From Pseudomonadota bacterium (GTDB taxonomy: Bacteria; Pseudomonadota; Gammaproteobacteria; Burkholderiales; Burkholderiaceae_C), in the NCBI GenBank assembly GCA_021847345.1, contig JAJZTW010000007.1:1-64000 (forward strand): a stretch of DNA of 64,000 nucleotides. Reading direction: 5' to 3'. The notes under the pieces were generated by a model. It was not told where the DNA came from. It worked only from the letters and a program-made list of their open reading frames with translations, and made no database searches. Numbering within the stretch: position 1 is the stretch's first letter; every line of letters starts with the position of its first letter. Below are positions 56,326-64,000 of the stretch, piece after piece. A program made the position numbers and the translations under genes.

Positions 56326-59300
56326 ACGCGTCGCTGTGGCTGCAAAGGCATCGGCGCTCGGTGCTGTTCCTGCTGGCGCTGCTGGCCACCGGAGGCGTGC
56401 TGGCGGCGTTCAAGCTCCCGGTGGGACTGTTCCCGAACGTGAGCTTCCCGCGCGTGGTGGTGTCAGTCGACGCCGGAGTGCGACCCACGCGCCAGATGGT
56501 GCTGCAGGTCACGCGCCCGCTGGAGGAGGCCATCCGGCGCGTACCCGGCGTGGTCACGGTGCGCTCGCAGACCAGCCGCGGAAGCTCCGACATCTACGTC
56601 ACCTTCCACTGGGGCAGCGACATGAACCTGGCGGCGGTGCAGGTCAACGAGGCCGCCAACCAGGTGCTGCCGATGCTGCCGCCCGGGACCACCATCCGCA
56701 GCAAGCGCATGGACCCGACGGTGGACCCCATCATCGCCTACAGCCTGACCTCGTCGCGCCTGAGCCCGGTGCAGCTCTACGACGTCGCCGAGCTCGAGCT
56801 GCGCCCGCTGCTGTCGGGCATCGACGGCGTCGGGCGCGTGCAGGTGCAGGGGGGCGAGCAGGCGGAATACCACGTCATCGTCGACCCGGCCCGGCTGCAG
56901 GCGCTGAACCTGAGCCTGGGCGACGTCGAGCGCACGCTTTCGGCCGACAACGGCGTGAAGGCGCTGGGGCACCTGGAAGACCGCTACAAGCTGCTGCTGG
57001 CGCTGGCCGATTCGCGCCTGCACGACGCGGCGCAGATCGCCGACCTCGTGGTGCGCGCCACGCCGGCCGGCGTGGTGCGGGTTCGCGACGTCGCCCGCGT
57101 GCTGCGCAGCACGGTACCGCTGTGGACCACGGTGACCGCCGACGGCAAGCCCGCCGTGCTGCTCAACATCTACCAGCAGCCAGGCGGCAACAGCGTGAAG
57201 ATCGCCGGCGAGGTGCGCCGCCTGCTCAAGGCCACCCGGCTGCCGGCCGGCGTGCACCTGGCCAACTGGTACGACCAGAGCCAGCTGGTGGTGGCCTCGG
57301 CGCTGAGCGTTCGCGACGCCATCGTCATCGGCGTGCTGCTCGCCGGGCTGGTGCTGCTGCTGTTCCTGCGCAGCCTGAAGATCACGCTGATCGCGATGAT
57401 CACGGTGCCGGCGGTGCTGGCCGCCACCGTGGTGCTGCTGTACACGCTGGGCATGAGTTTCAACATCATGACCCTGGGCGGCATGGCGGCGGCGGTCGGC
57501 CTGGTGATCGACGACGCCATCGTGATGAGCGAGCACATCGTGCGGCGCATGCGCGAGCGCGACGTACGCACCGAGGCGCAGCAGAGGGCGCGGCACAGCC
57601 GCGTGATGCGCGCGGCGATGGAATTCTTCCAGCCGCTGGCAGGCTCCAGCGCGTCGACGGTGATCATTTTCGTGCCCCTGGCCTTCCTGTCCGGGGTCAC
57701 CGGGGCGTTCTTCAAGGCGCTGGCGCTGACCATGGCGGCGGCGCTGCTGATCTCGTTCTTCGTGTCGTGGCTGGCCGTGCCGCTGCTCGCCGACCGGCTG
57801 CTCGGCGCGCGCGACATCGAACGCGAGCATGCGCGCGAGCACGGCAGGCTGCTCGGCGCCTTCCAGCGTGGCTATGCCCGACTGCTGCCGCGGCTGCTGC
57901 GCCGGCCCTGGCTGGCGCTGGCAGGAGTGGCCCCGCTGCTGCTGGCCGGCTGGGTGGCCTACCACGCGGTGGGCAGCGGCTTCCTGCCGCACATGGACGA
58001 AGGCGGCTTCGTGCTCGACTACCGCACGCCGCCGGGCACCTCGCTGGCCGAGACCGACCGCCTGCTGGCGCAGATCGAGCAGATCCTGCGCACCACGCCG
58101 CAGGTGCAGACCTTCTCGCGGCGAACCGGGCTGCAACTGGGAGGCGGCATCACGCACGCCAACGAGGGCGACTTTTTCGTGCGCCTGAAGCCGCTGCCGC
58201 GCGAGCCGATCGACCAGGTCATGGAACAGGTGCGCGCGCGAATCCACGCGCAGGTTCCGGGAATCGACATCGACACCGCGCAGCTCATGCAGGACCTGAT
58301 CGGCGACCTCACCGCGGTACCGCAGCCGGTGGAGATCAAGATCTTCGACGACAATCCGCAGCAGTTGGCGCGCCTGGCGCACAAGACGGCGGCGGCGATC
58401 TCGAAGGTGCCCGGCATCATCGAGGTGCGCAGCGGCATCCGGGTCGCCGGCGATGCGCTCGACATCCGGCTCGACCCCACGCGCATGGCGCTGCTGGGGG
58501 TCGACGCGCAGCAGGTGCGGGGCCAGCTGGCGGCGCTGATCGGGGGCCGCGTGGCCACGCAGATCGAACAGGGACCGAAGATGATCGGTGTCAGGGTGTG
58601 GGATGCGCCGTCACTGCGCCGCACGCCGCAGGCCATCGCCGCGCTGCCGCTGCGCGCGCCCGACGGCCGCGTATTCCGACTGGGCGACGTGGCGAAGGTC
58701 TCGGTGCTCACCGGACAGCCCGAGGTGATCCGCGAGAACCTCAAGCGCATGGCCGCGGTGACCGCTCGCATCAGCGGCCGCGACCTCGGCTCGACCGTGG
58801 CCGCGGTCAAGCGCATCATCGACGCACCGGACTTCTACCCCACCGGGGTCTACATCAAGCTCGGCGGCCTGTACAAGCAGCAGCGCATCGCCTTCGCCGG
58901 GCTGCTGCAGGTGCTGGCGGCCGCGGTGCTGCTGGTGTTCTTCCTGCTGCTGTTCCTGTACGAGCGCTTTCGCGTGGCGCTGAGCATCCTTGCGATGCCG
59001 CTGCTGGCGCTGCCGGCGGTATTCGTCGGCCTGTGGGTCGGAGGCATCGAGCTCAACATCTCGGCCATGATGGGCATGACCATGATCGTGGGCATTGTCA
59101 CCGAGGTCGCCATTTTCTACTTCAGCGAGGTGCAGGAGCTGCTGCGCGAGCACCCGCAGATGCCGCAGCACGACGCGCTGGTGCAGGCCGGCGTGAATCG
59201 CATGCGCCCCATCGCGATGACCACCATCGCCGCCATTCTCACGCTGCTGCCGCTGGCGCTGGCCATCGGCCAGGGATCGGCCATGCAGCAGCCCTTGGCG

Positions 59301-59447
59301 GTGGCCATCATCGCCGGGTTGGTGGTGCAGCTTCCGCTGGTGCTGCTGGTCATGCCTGCGCTGTTCCAGGCATTGCGCGGCAATCTCGCGCAGGAGCTCG
59401 CCAGCGCGCCGATCCCGGAGACCGCCCATGAGAATCCTGCTGGTTGA
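56322..59447 (+). CDS. RND efflux transporter
   Basis: A 1041-residue inner-membrane proton-driven pump of the AcrB/MdtB superfamily. It has twelve membrane segments in two halves with two large periplasmic loops. The TM4 proton-relay pair is present as Asp397-Asp398 in GLVIDDAIVMSEH, matching AcrB Asp407-Asp408. GDVARV- and GDVAKV-type strands in each half are typical of porter domains. Heavy-metal (CusA) and multidrug (HAE1) subfamilies are both possible; the paired Asp and absence of an obvious Met cluster favour small organic substrates. The 3' end overlaps the response regulator start by 20 bp. Confidence 0.94.
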   Translation: MNASLWLQRHRRSVLFLLALLATGGVLAAFKLPVGLFPNVSFPRVVVSVDAGVRPTRQMVLQVTRPLEEAIRRVPGVVTVRSQTSRGSSDIYVTFHWGSDMNLAAVQVNEAANQVLPMLPPGTTIRSKRMDPTVDPIIAYSLTSSRLSPVQLYDVAELELRPLLSGIDGVGRVQVQGGEQAEYHVIVDPARLQALNLSLGDVERTLSADNGVKALGHLEDRYKLLLALADSRLHDAAQIADLVVRATPAGVVRVRDVARVLRSTVPLWTTVTADGKPAVLLNIYQQPGGNSVKIAGEVRRLLKATRLPAGVHLANWYDQSQLVVASALSVRDAIVIGVLLAGLVLLLFLRSLKITLIAMITVPAVLAATVVLLYTLGMSFNIMTLGGMAAAVGLVIDDAIVMSEHIVRRMRERDVRTEAQQRARHSRVMRAAMEFFQPLAGSSASTVIIFVPLAFLSGVTGAFFKALALTMAAALLISFFVSWLAVPLLADRLLGARDIEREHAREHGRLLGAFQRGYARLLPRLLRRPWLALAGVAPLLLAGWVAYHAVGSGFLPHMDEGGFVLDYRTPPGTSLAETDRLLAQIEQILRTTPQVQTFSRRTGLQLGGGITHANEGDFFVRLKPLPREPIDQVMEQVRARIHAQVPGIDIDTAQLMQDLIGDLTAVPQPVEIKIFDDNPQQLARLAHKTAAAISKVPGIIEVRSGIRVAGDALDIRLDPTRMALLGVDAQQVRGQLAALIGGRVATQIEQGPKMIGVRVWDAPSLRRTPQAIAALPLRAPDGRVFRLGDVAKVSVLTGQPEVIRENLKRMAAVTARISGRDLGSTVAAVKRIIDAPDFYPTGVYIKLGGLYKQQRIAFAGLLQVLAAAVLLVFFLLLFLYERFRVALSILAMPLLALPAVFVGLWVGGIELNISAMMGMTMIVGIVTEVAIFYFSEVQELLREHPQMPQHDALVQAGVNRMRPIAMTTIAAILTLLPLALAIGQGSAMQQPLAVAIIAGLVVQLPLVLLVMPALFQALRGNLAQELASAPIPETAHENPAG

Positions 59448-60141
59448 GGACGATCGCATGCTCGGCGCCGCCACCCAGCAGGCGCTGCGCGACGCCGCCC
59501 ACGCGGTCGACTGGGTGCACGACGGCGAGGCCGCGCTGCTGGCCATGCGCGCCACACCCTACGAGGCCATGCTGCTCGACCTGGGCCTGCCCGGGCGAGA
59601 CGGCCTGGGAGTGCTGCAGGCCGCGCGGCGCGCCGGCTACAACCTGCCGGTGATCATCGTCACAGCGCGCGACGGTGTCGACGAACGAATCCGCGGCCTC
59701 GACCTGGGCGCCGACGACTACCTGATCAAGCCCTTCGCCACCGACGAACTGCTGGCCCGCCTGCGCGCGGTGGCGCGACGCCGCGGCGGCCACGCGCAGG
59801 GCGTGCTCGACACCGGCACGGTGCGACTGGACCCGGCGACGCGCGAGGCCAGCTTCGGCGGCAACACGGCGCGCCTGTCGGCGCGCGAGTACGCGCTGAT
59901 GCATGCGTTGCTGCTGCGCCCGGGCGCGGTGTTGTCGCGCGCCGAACTGGAAGACCTGATCTACGGCTGGAACGAGGAGGTCGAGAGCAACGCCGTCGAA
60001 TACCTGATCCACTGCATCCGCAAGAAGCTCGGAACCGGGGCAATCAAGAATGTGCGCGGCGTCGGCTGGGTGGTCGACCGCGCGCTGCCGCAACAGGACG
60101 CGTCGGCGGGCGAGCCCGTGTCGCCGGCGCGCCCGGCATGA
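59428..60141 (+). CDS. OmpR-family response regulator
   Basis: A 237-residue regulator. The receiver domain has EDD at 7-9, phosphoacceptor Asp51 in LLDLGLPG, conserved Thr in VTARD and Lys in LIKPFATDEL. The C-terminal winged helix (about 125-225) includes LSAREYALMHALL and NAVEYLIHCIRKKLG. Closest in style to QseB/PmrA/TctD regulators. Its start lies within the pump gene and its end overlaps the kinase gene by 4 bp, so it is made with the efflux system it presumably controls. Confidence 0.95.
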   Translation: MRILLVEDDRMLGAATQQALRDAAHAVDWVHDGEAALLAMRATPYEAMLLDLGLPGRDGLGVLQAARRAGYNLPVIIVTARDGVDERIRGLDLGADDYLIKPFATDELLARLRAVARRRGGHAQGVLDTGTVRLDPATREASFGGNTARLSAREYALMHALLLRPGAVLSRAELEDLIYGWNEEVESNAVEYLIHCIRKKLGTGAIKNVRGVGWVVDRALPQQDASAGEPVSPARPA

Positions 60142-61577
60142 ATCCGCTCGCGAGCCTGCGCCGCTGGTCGCGTCGCTCGCTGCTGCGACGCCTGTGGCTG
60201 TGGACCACGCTGATCGTGGGGCTGGTCGGCGCCAGCACCGCGGCGGTGTCGTACCTGCTGGGCTACGTCGAGGCCAACCGCCTGCAGGACACGCAGCTGC
60301 GCCAGGTCGCCGCGCTGGTGCATGCGGGCGGGCAGCTCCCCGACGCCACCTTGCTGGCCCGCGCCGCCGAGCGCGACCGGGACGCGCGCATCGTCGTGCA
60401 GCGCCTGGGGGTGCCCGGCGGGCTCGCGCTGCCGGCGCAGCTGGCGCCGGGCATGCACGTCGTGCGCGCAGCGGGAGAGCAATGGCGGGTGTTCGTGCGC
60501 GCCGACCCGGCAGGCGCGATCGCGGCGGCGCAGCGCACCGACCTTCGCTCCGACGCCGCCGCCGACAGTGCGCTGCGCACCTTGTACCCGTTGCTGGCGC
60601 TGATTCCGCTGCTCGCGCTGCTCGCCGCCTGGGTGGTGCGTCGCGCGCTCGACCCGGTACTGCGCCTGGCGGCGCAGGTGGACGCGCGCAGCGAGCTGCG
60701 CCTCGACCCCTTGCCCATGCGCGAGGTGCCACGCGAACTCGTCCCCTTCGTCGAGTCCATCAATCGCCTGCTCGAGCGCGTCAGCGCGCTGCGCGAGCGC
60801 GAGCGCCGCTTCGTCGCCGACGCCGCGCATGAGCTGCGCACGCCGATCGCGGCGCTGACCCTGCAGGCCGAGAACCTGTCCCATGTCGAGCTTGCGCCAC
60901 AGGCGCGCGAGCGCCTGCGCGGAATGCTCGCCGGGCTCGCGCGCACGCGTGCCGCGGTGGAGCAATTGCTGAGCCTGGCGCGCGCGCAGTCGGGTCGCTT
61001 CGGCGCGCCTCAACGCGTCGAGCCCTCGAGCGTGCTGCGCCACGTGCTCGAGGACCTGCTGCCGCTGGCCGAGCAGCGAGGCATCGACCTGGGAATCGAT
61101 CACAACGACGGCCGGACGATCCTGGCCGACCCGACGCAGCTCTACACCCTTTTGCGCAACGCCGTCGACAACGCGCTGCGCTACACGCCTCGCGGCGGGC
61201 GCGTGGACCTGGGATGCCACAGCACGCGCGACGCCGACGGCACATGCTGGACCCACCTCCAGGTGGAGGACGACGGCCCCGGAATCGACGCGTCCTGGCT
61301 GGAGCGCGCATTCGAGCCCTTCAACCGCCTGCAGCGCGACGGCGACGAGGCCGGGACCGGGCTCGGCCTGACCATCATGAGCCACATCGCGAGCAACCTG
61401 GGCGGGCGCCTGCTGCTGGAAAATCGCGCCGCCGGCGGCCTGCGGGTTCGCTACAGTCAGCGCTGCGCGCCCGACGCGGCTGCAGGCACCAGCCAGCGCA
61501 GCAAGGGCAGCAGCGCCAGCGAAAGCACGCAACCCAGCAGCGCCAGCGACGACAGCCGACCGAACAGCCCGGAGTAG
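60138..61577 (+). CDS. sensor histidine kinase with antisense-overlapping C-terminal tail
   Basis: A 479-residue QseC/PmrB-like kinase. Two membrane segments (about 20-43 and 149-168) flank a periplasmic domain of about 105 residues. Phosphoacceptor His231 lies in HELRTPIAAL. The ATPase domain has NAVDNALRYTPRGG, EDDGPGID and GTGLGLTIM. The normal kinase fold ends near LRVRYSQ (about 441); the last 38 residues are hydrophilic, Ser/Gln-rich, and encoded by DNA that on the other strand encodes the POT transporter C-terminus. The tail is probably dispensable. The input signal is unknown. Confidence 0.93.
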   Translation: MNPLASLRRWSRRSLLRRLWLWTTLIVGLVGASTAAVSYLLGYVEANRLQDTQLRQVAALVHAGGQLPDATLLARAAERDRDARIVVQRLGVPGGLALPAQLAPGMHVVRAAGEQWRVFVRADPAGAIAAAQRTDLRSDAAADSALRTLYPLLALIPLLALLAAWVVRRALDPVLRLAAQVDARSELRLDPLPMREVPRELVPFVESINRLLERVSALRERERRFVADAAHELRTPIAALTLQAENLSHVELAPQARERLRGMLAGLARTRAAVEQLLSLARAQSGRFGAPQRVEPSSVLRHVLEDLLPLAEQRGIDLGIDHNDGRTILADPTQLYTLLRNAVDNALRYTPRGGRVDLGCHSTRDADGTCWTHLQVEDDGPGIDASWLERAFEPFNRLQRDGDEAGTGLGLTIMSHIASNLGGRLLLENRAAGGLRVRYSQRCAPDAAAGTSQRSKGSSASESTQPSSASDDSRPNSPE

Positions 61578-63139
61578 GCGTGCAGCGAGGCCTGCGCGCC
61601 GACTTCGGCGCCGACAGGCTGCTGCGCCATCGTGGCCAGGTAGCTTCCGATGTACATCGCCAGGCCCACCGCGGCGAAATAGCCGCCCATGACGAAGCCC
61701 GAGATCCGAGCTGGCACATAACGCGCCATCACGGCCAGCCCCAGCCCGCTGATCAGCAGCTCGCCGAGCGACAGAAGGCCGTAGCACCCCACCATGTACC
61801 AGGCCGACACCAGGCCGTGCTCGCCGAGATCGCAGCCGACGACCAGCAGCGCGAAGCCGGCGGCTACGCTGGCGAAACCGAGGGCGAACTTGACTCCGAT
61901 GGGGAGATCGCCGGGCCCCCGCGCCAGACGAACGTAAATCCACGCCAGCGGCGGCCCCAGCACGATGACCCAGAGCGGGTTCAAGGCCAGGAATTGCGCC
62001 GGCAGCAATCGCCCGAGAGGCAGCCCGGCCAACTGCAGGTGGCCGTCGACGTTGCGCAGCGCGAACAGGGTCAGCGACGTGGACATCTGCTGGAAAAAGA
62101 CGAAATACAGCGCGACGAGCAGCGTGAGCAGCGCGGCCGCGGCCATGCCCCGCCGCTCACGCTGCGGGCTGCGCCATGCCAGGCACGTCCAGGCGACGAC
62201 GACGGTGCCGCCGACCGCGACCATGCAGGCCGCGGCGAGGCCTTCGCGGCTGAGCAGCAGCGTCGCCGCGACGGCTAACGCGCACAGCCCCGCGATGATC
62301 AGCAGCAGCTGCGCCGGTGGCGTGCGCGGCCGATCGCCGGTGCCGCCGACCGAACCGAGGGCCCGGCGCATCAGCGCATAGTTGAACAAGCCGCAGAGCA
62401 GGCCGACGGCGCACACCGCGAACGCGGCGTGCCAGCCCCACACCTCCTTGACCCAGGGTGTCGCCAGCATCGACACGACCGAGCCGACGTTGACCGCCAT
62501 GTAGTAGATGGTGAAGGCGCTGTCGATGCGTGCCGGATCGCCCTCGTAGATGCGTCGCACCAGGTTGGCCGCGTTCGGCTTGAACAAGCCGTTGCCGATG
62601 GCCACCAGCGCGAGCGCGCCGAACAGGGCCTGCGGGGAATCGAAGGGAATCGCCAGCAGCGCATAGCCGCAGCCCAGCACCACCGTGCCGGCCAGCATCG
62701 CGCGACGCGTGCCGACCCAGCGATCGCCGAGCCAGCCGCCGAGCGCCGGAACCGCATACACCAGCGCGCTCATGGCACCCCACGCGAGGTTGGCGCGGCG
62801 GTCGCTGTACCCCAGGCCCTGCACCATGAACAGGACCATCAGCACCGCCATGCCGTAGAAGCCGAAGCGCTCCCACAGCTCGATCATGAACACCACGGCA
62901 AAGGCGCGGCGGCGGGCGGTCGGGCTGGCGGGGCCAGGACCGGCGCCAGGCGGCTCGGCAGCGAACGGCACGCCGGAAGCGAACGGCACGCCGGAAGGCG
63001 CTGTGCCGGAAAGCGGTACGGAGCCGGACGGTACGGCACCTGCTGCTTCGGCTTCAAGCGCTCCGGTGCCAGGCGGCCGGGCGGCAAGCGCTCCGGCGGC
63101 TGCCGGAGCGCTTGATGCTGACGTTTCGTGCGTGGTCAC
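61457..63139 (-). CDS. POT/PTR2-family proton-dependent peptide transporter
   Basis: A transporter of about 560 residues with 12-14 membrane segments. The POT signature MIELWERFGFYGMAVLMVLFM opens the first helix, and GDRWVGTRRA, GNGLFKPNAANLV and FTIYYMAVNVGS are further family motifs. These proteins import di- and tripeptides with protons. The start is uncertain: a Pro/Ala/Gly-rich tail of about 80 residues precedes the first helix, built partly from short DNA repeats; the GTG at 63139 is used, an ATG at 63247 is possible. The 3' end is antisense to the last 121 bp of the kinase gene. Confidence 0.88.
   Translation of the reverse strand: MTTHETSASSAPAAAGALAARPPGTGALEAEAAGAVPSGSVPLSGTAPSGVPFASGVPFAAEPPGAGPGPASPTARRRAFAVVFMIELWERFGFYGMAVLMVLFMVQGLGYSDRRANLAWGAMSALVYAVPALGGWLGDRWVGTRRAMLAGTVVLGCGYALLAIPFDSPQALFGALALVAIGNGLFKPNAANLVRRIYEGDPARIDSAFTIYYMAVNVGSVVSMLATPWVKEVWGWHAAFAVCAVGLLCGLFNYALMRRALGSVGGTGDRPRTPPAQLLLIIAGLCALAVAATLLLSREGLAAACMVAVGGTVVVAWTCLAWRSPQRERRGMAAAALLTLLVALYFVFFQQMSTSLTLFALRNVDGHLQLAGLPLGRLLPAQFLALNPLWVIVLGPPLAWIYVRLARGPGDLPIGVKFALGFASVAAGFALLVVGCDLGEHGLVSAWYMVGCYGLLSLGELLISGLGLAVMARYVPARISGFVMGGYFAAVGLAMYIGSYLATMAQQPVGAEVGAQASLHAYSGLFGRLSSLALLGCVLSLALLPLLRWLVPAAASGAQR
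62961..62996. repeat. 18-bp direct repeat in the POT gene N-terminal tail
   Basis: The 18-bp unit GCGAACGGCACGCCGGAA occurs twice in tandem (62961-62978, 62979-62996). In the POT frame each copy encodes SGVPFA. Being a multiple of three, copy-number change would alter tail length without breaking the frame. Confidence 0.75.
63085..63114. repeat. perfect 12-bp inverted repeat near the POT gene start
   Basis: CAAGCGCTCCGG (63085-63096) and its exact complement (63103-63114) flank a 6-base centre, and a third, direct copy lies at 63055-63066. They fall just inside the proposed GTG start, in the low-complexity tail-coding DNA. They may form an mRNA hairpin early in the message, or mark the region as a leader if the true start is farther downstream. 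Confidence 0.7.
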
Positions 63140-63303
63140 GGCGTGGCTGCCCGACCCGGGGCCGGCTGGAGTGTGGACAAGCAGTTGGACACGCGGCGAG
63201 CCCGCAGGTTCCCCGCATGTCGAAAGCGGGTATCGCGACCCCGCCATGTTCAGGGTTTAAGCTTGCACGCGTTGCGCGGCCCATCGAGCTGCGCCGCAAT
63301 CCG

Positions 63304-64000
63304 ATGCAGAAAATGAGCTCCTTTCGTTATGTCTGGGCGCCGCCCGAGCCGGCCTCGGTGGCCGTGCAGGGCAGCGACGCGCGCCTGCCGGTGCAGCGCC
63401 TGTTCTTCGTCGGGCGCAATTACCTCGCCCACGCGGCCGAGATGGGCCGCCCGGTCGACGCCACGCGCGACCGGCCCTTCTATTTCACCAAGTCGCATTC
63501 GGCGCTGCTCGACTCTGGCGCGAGCGTGCCCTATCCGCGCGCAACCTCGAACTACCAGCACGAAATGGAACTCGTCGTGGTGCTCGGGGCCGGCGGCGCC
63601 GACGTGCCCGCGCAGTCCGCGCACGAACTCATCCACGGCTACGCCTGCGGCCTGGACATGACCCGCCGCGACCTGCAGCTGGCGGCGCGCGACCAGGGCA
63701 AGCCCTGGGACACGGCGAAGGATTGCGAGCACTCGGCCGTGGTCTCCGCGGTGCTGGCGATGCCGGGCAAGGTGCTCGAGCGGGGGCGAATCGAGCTGCG
63801 CGTCGACGGCCAGACCCGCCAGGACTCGGACTTGTCGAACATGATCTGGGGCGTGCGCGAGCTCATCGCCGACCTGTCGCGCCTGTACCACCTGCGCCAG
63901 GGCGACCTGCTGTTCACCGGGACCCCGGAAGGCGTCGGCGCGGTGCGCGCCGGTCAGCGCATCGACGGCAGCATCGAAGGCGTGGGCTCGATTTCGCTGC
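63304..64000 (+). CDS. FAH-family hydrolase, fumarylpyruvate hydrolase-like (partial, runs off window)
   Basis: At least 232 residues, cut by the window end. The fold is that of fumarylacetoacetate hydrolases. FVGRNYLAHAAEMG matches the fumarylpyruvate hydrolase/NagK branch, metal ligands Glu87 and Glu89 sit in HEMELVVVLG, and the next ligand Asp is in GYACGLDMTRRDLQ. KPWDTAKDCEHSAVV and LLFTGTPEGVGAV are also conserved. The likely reaction is cleavage of fumarylpyruvate in gentisate or salicylate breakdown, or a related acylpyruvate. ATGs at 63304 and 63313 are both possible starts. It is divergent from the POT gene. Confidence 0.9.
   Translation, partial: MQKMSSFRYVWAPPEPASVAVQGSDARLPVQRLFFVGRNYLAHAAEMGRPVDATRDRPFYFTKSHSALLDSGASVPYPRATSNYQHEMELVVVLGAGGADVPAQSAHELIHGYACGLDMTRRDLQLAARDQGKPWDTAKDCEHSAVVSAVLAMPGKVLERGRIELRVDGQTRQDSDLSNMIWGVRELIADLSRLYHLRQGDLLFTGTPEGVGAVRAGQRIDGSIEGVGSISL

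Overview
The window is a GC-rich bacterial chromosome segment with tightly packed genes, many of them overlapping by 4 bp (ATGA or GTGA). Gene content and order point to a betaproteobacterium, most likely order Burkholderiales: argJ-secA beside lpxC and a complete dcw cluster, a MurE-MurF fusion of the type known from Bordetella, lolB-ispE-tRNA-Gln-prs-rplY, and divergent nadK and hrcA. The sequence alone does not fix the genus.

Layout. 1-5580: structured repeat, NUDIX hydrolase, DUF815 ATPase, argJ and secA, all on the minus strand. 5768-24644: DciA-like gene, lpxC, then the division and cell wall (dcw) cluster. On the minus strand it is transcribed as mraZ-rsmH-ftsL-ftsI-murEF-mraY-murD-ftsW-murG-murC-ddl-ftsQ-ftsA-ftsZ, with lpxC next. 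Upstream of mraZ lie four direct repeats at exact 10-bp spacing, probably the MraZ operator. 25028-31403: crcB fluoride channel, RNase P RNA, pyrC, an Atm1-type ABC exporter, an acyl-CoA thioesterase, rplY, prs and tRNA-Gln. 31615-44345: ispE, lolB, a TPR protein, mutM, a dynamin-like GTPase, mutY, rapZ, recN, nadK, a composite structured repeat, and hrcA.

44367-53666 is the accessory part: a pseudopilin-like protein, tRNA-Ile2, a glycine-rich lipoprotein, a SCO1 protein, an EAL phosphodiesterase coupled to a large lipoprotein, and, divergently across a palindrome, a DUF6502 protein with a helix-turn-helix-like segment coupled to a repeat-bearing DUF5666 lipoprotein and a methyltransferase. 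53721-61577 is a five-gene efflux operon (outer membrane factor, adaptor, RND pump, response regulator, sensor kinase) preceded by a tandem half-site. The window ends with a POT-family transporter, whose 3' end is antisense to the kinase gene, and a truncated FAH-family hydrolase.

The most unusual signals are: a repeat family at both 1-124 and 43018-43262 whose first hairpin keeps its loop while four stem pairs change in a compensated way; the DUF6502/DUF5666/lipoprotein/EAL locus; the tandem site before the efflux operon; and the kinase/transporter antisense overlap.
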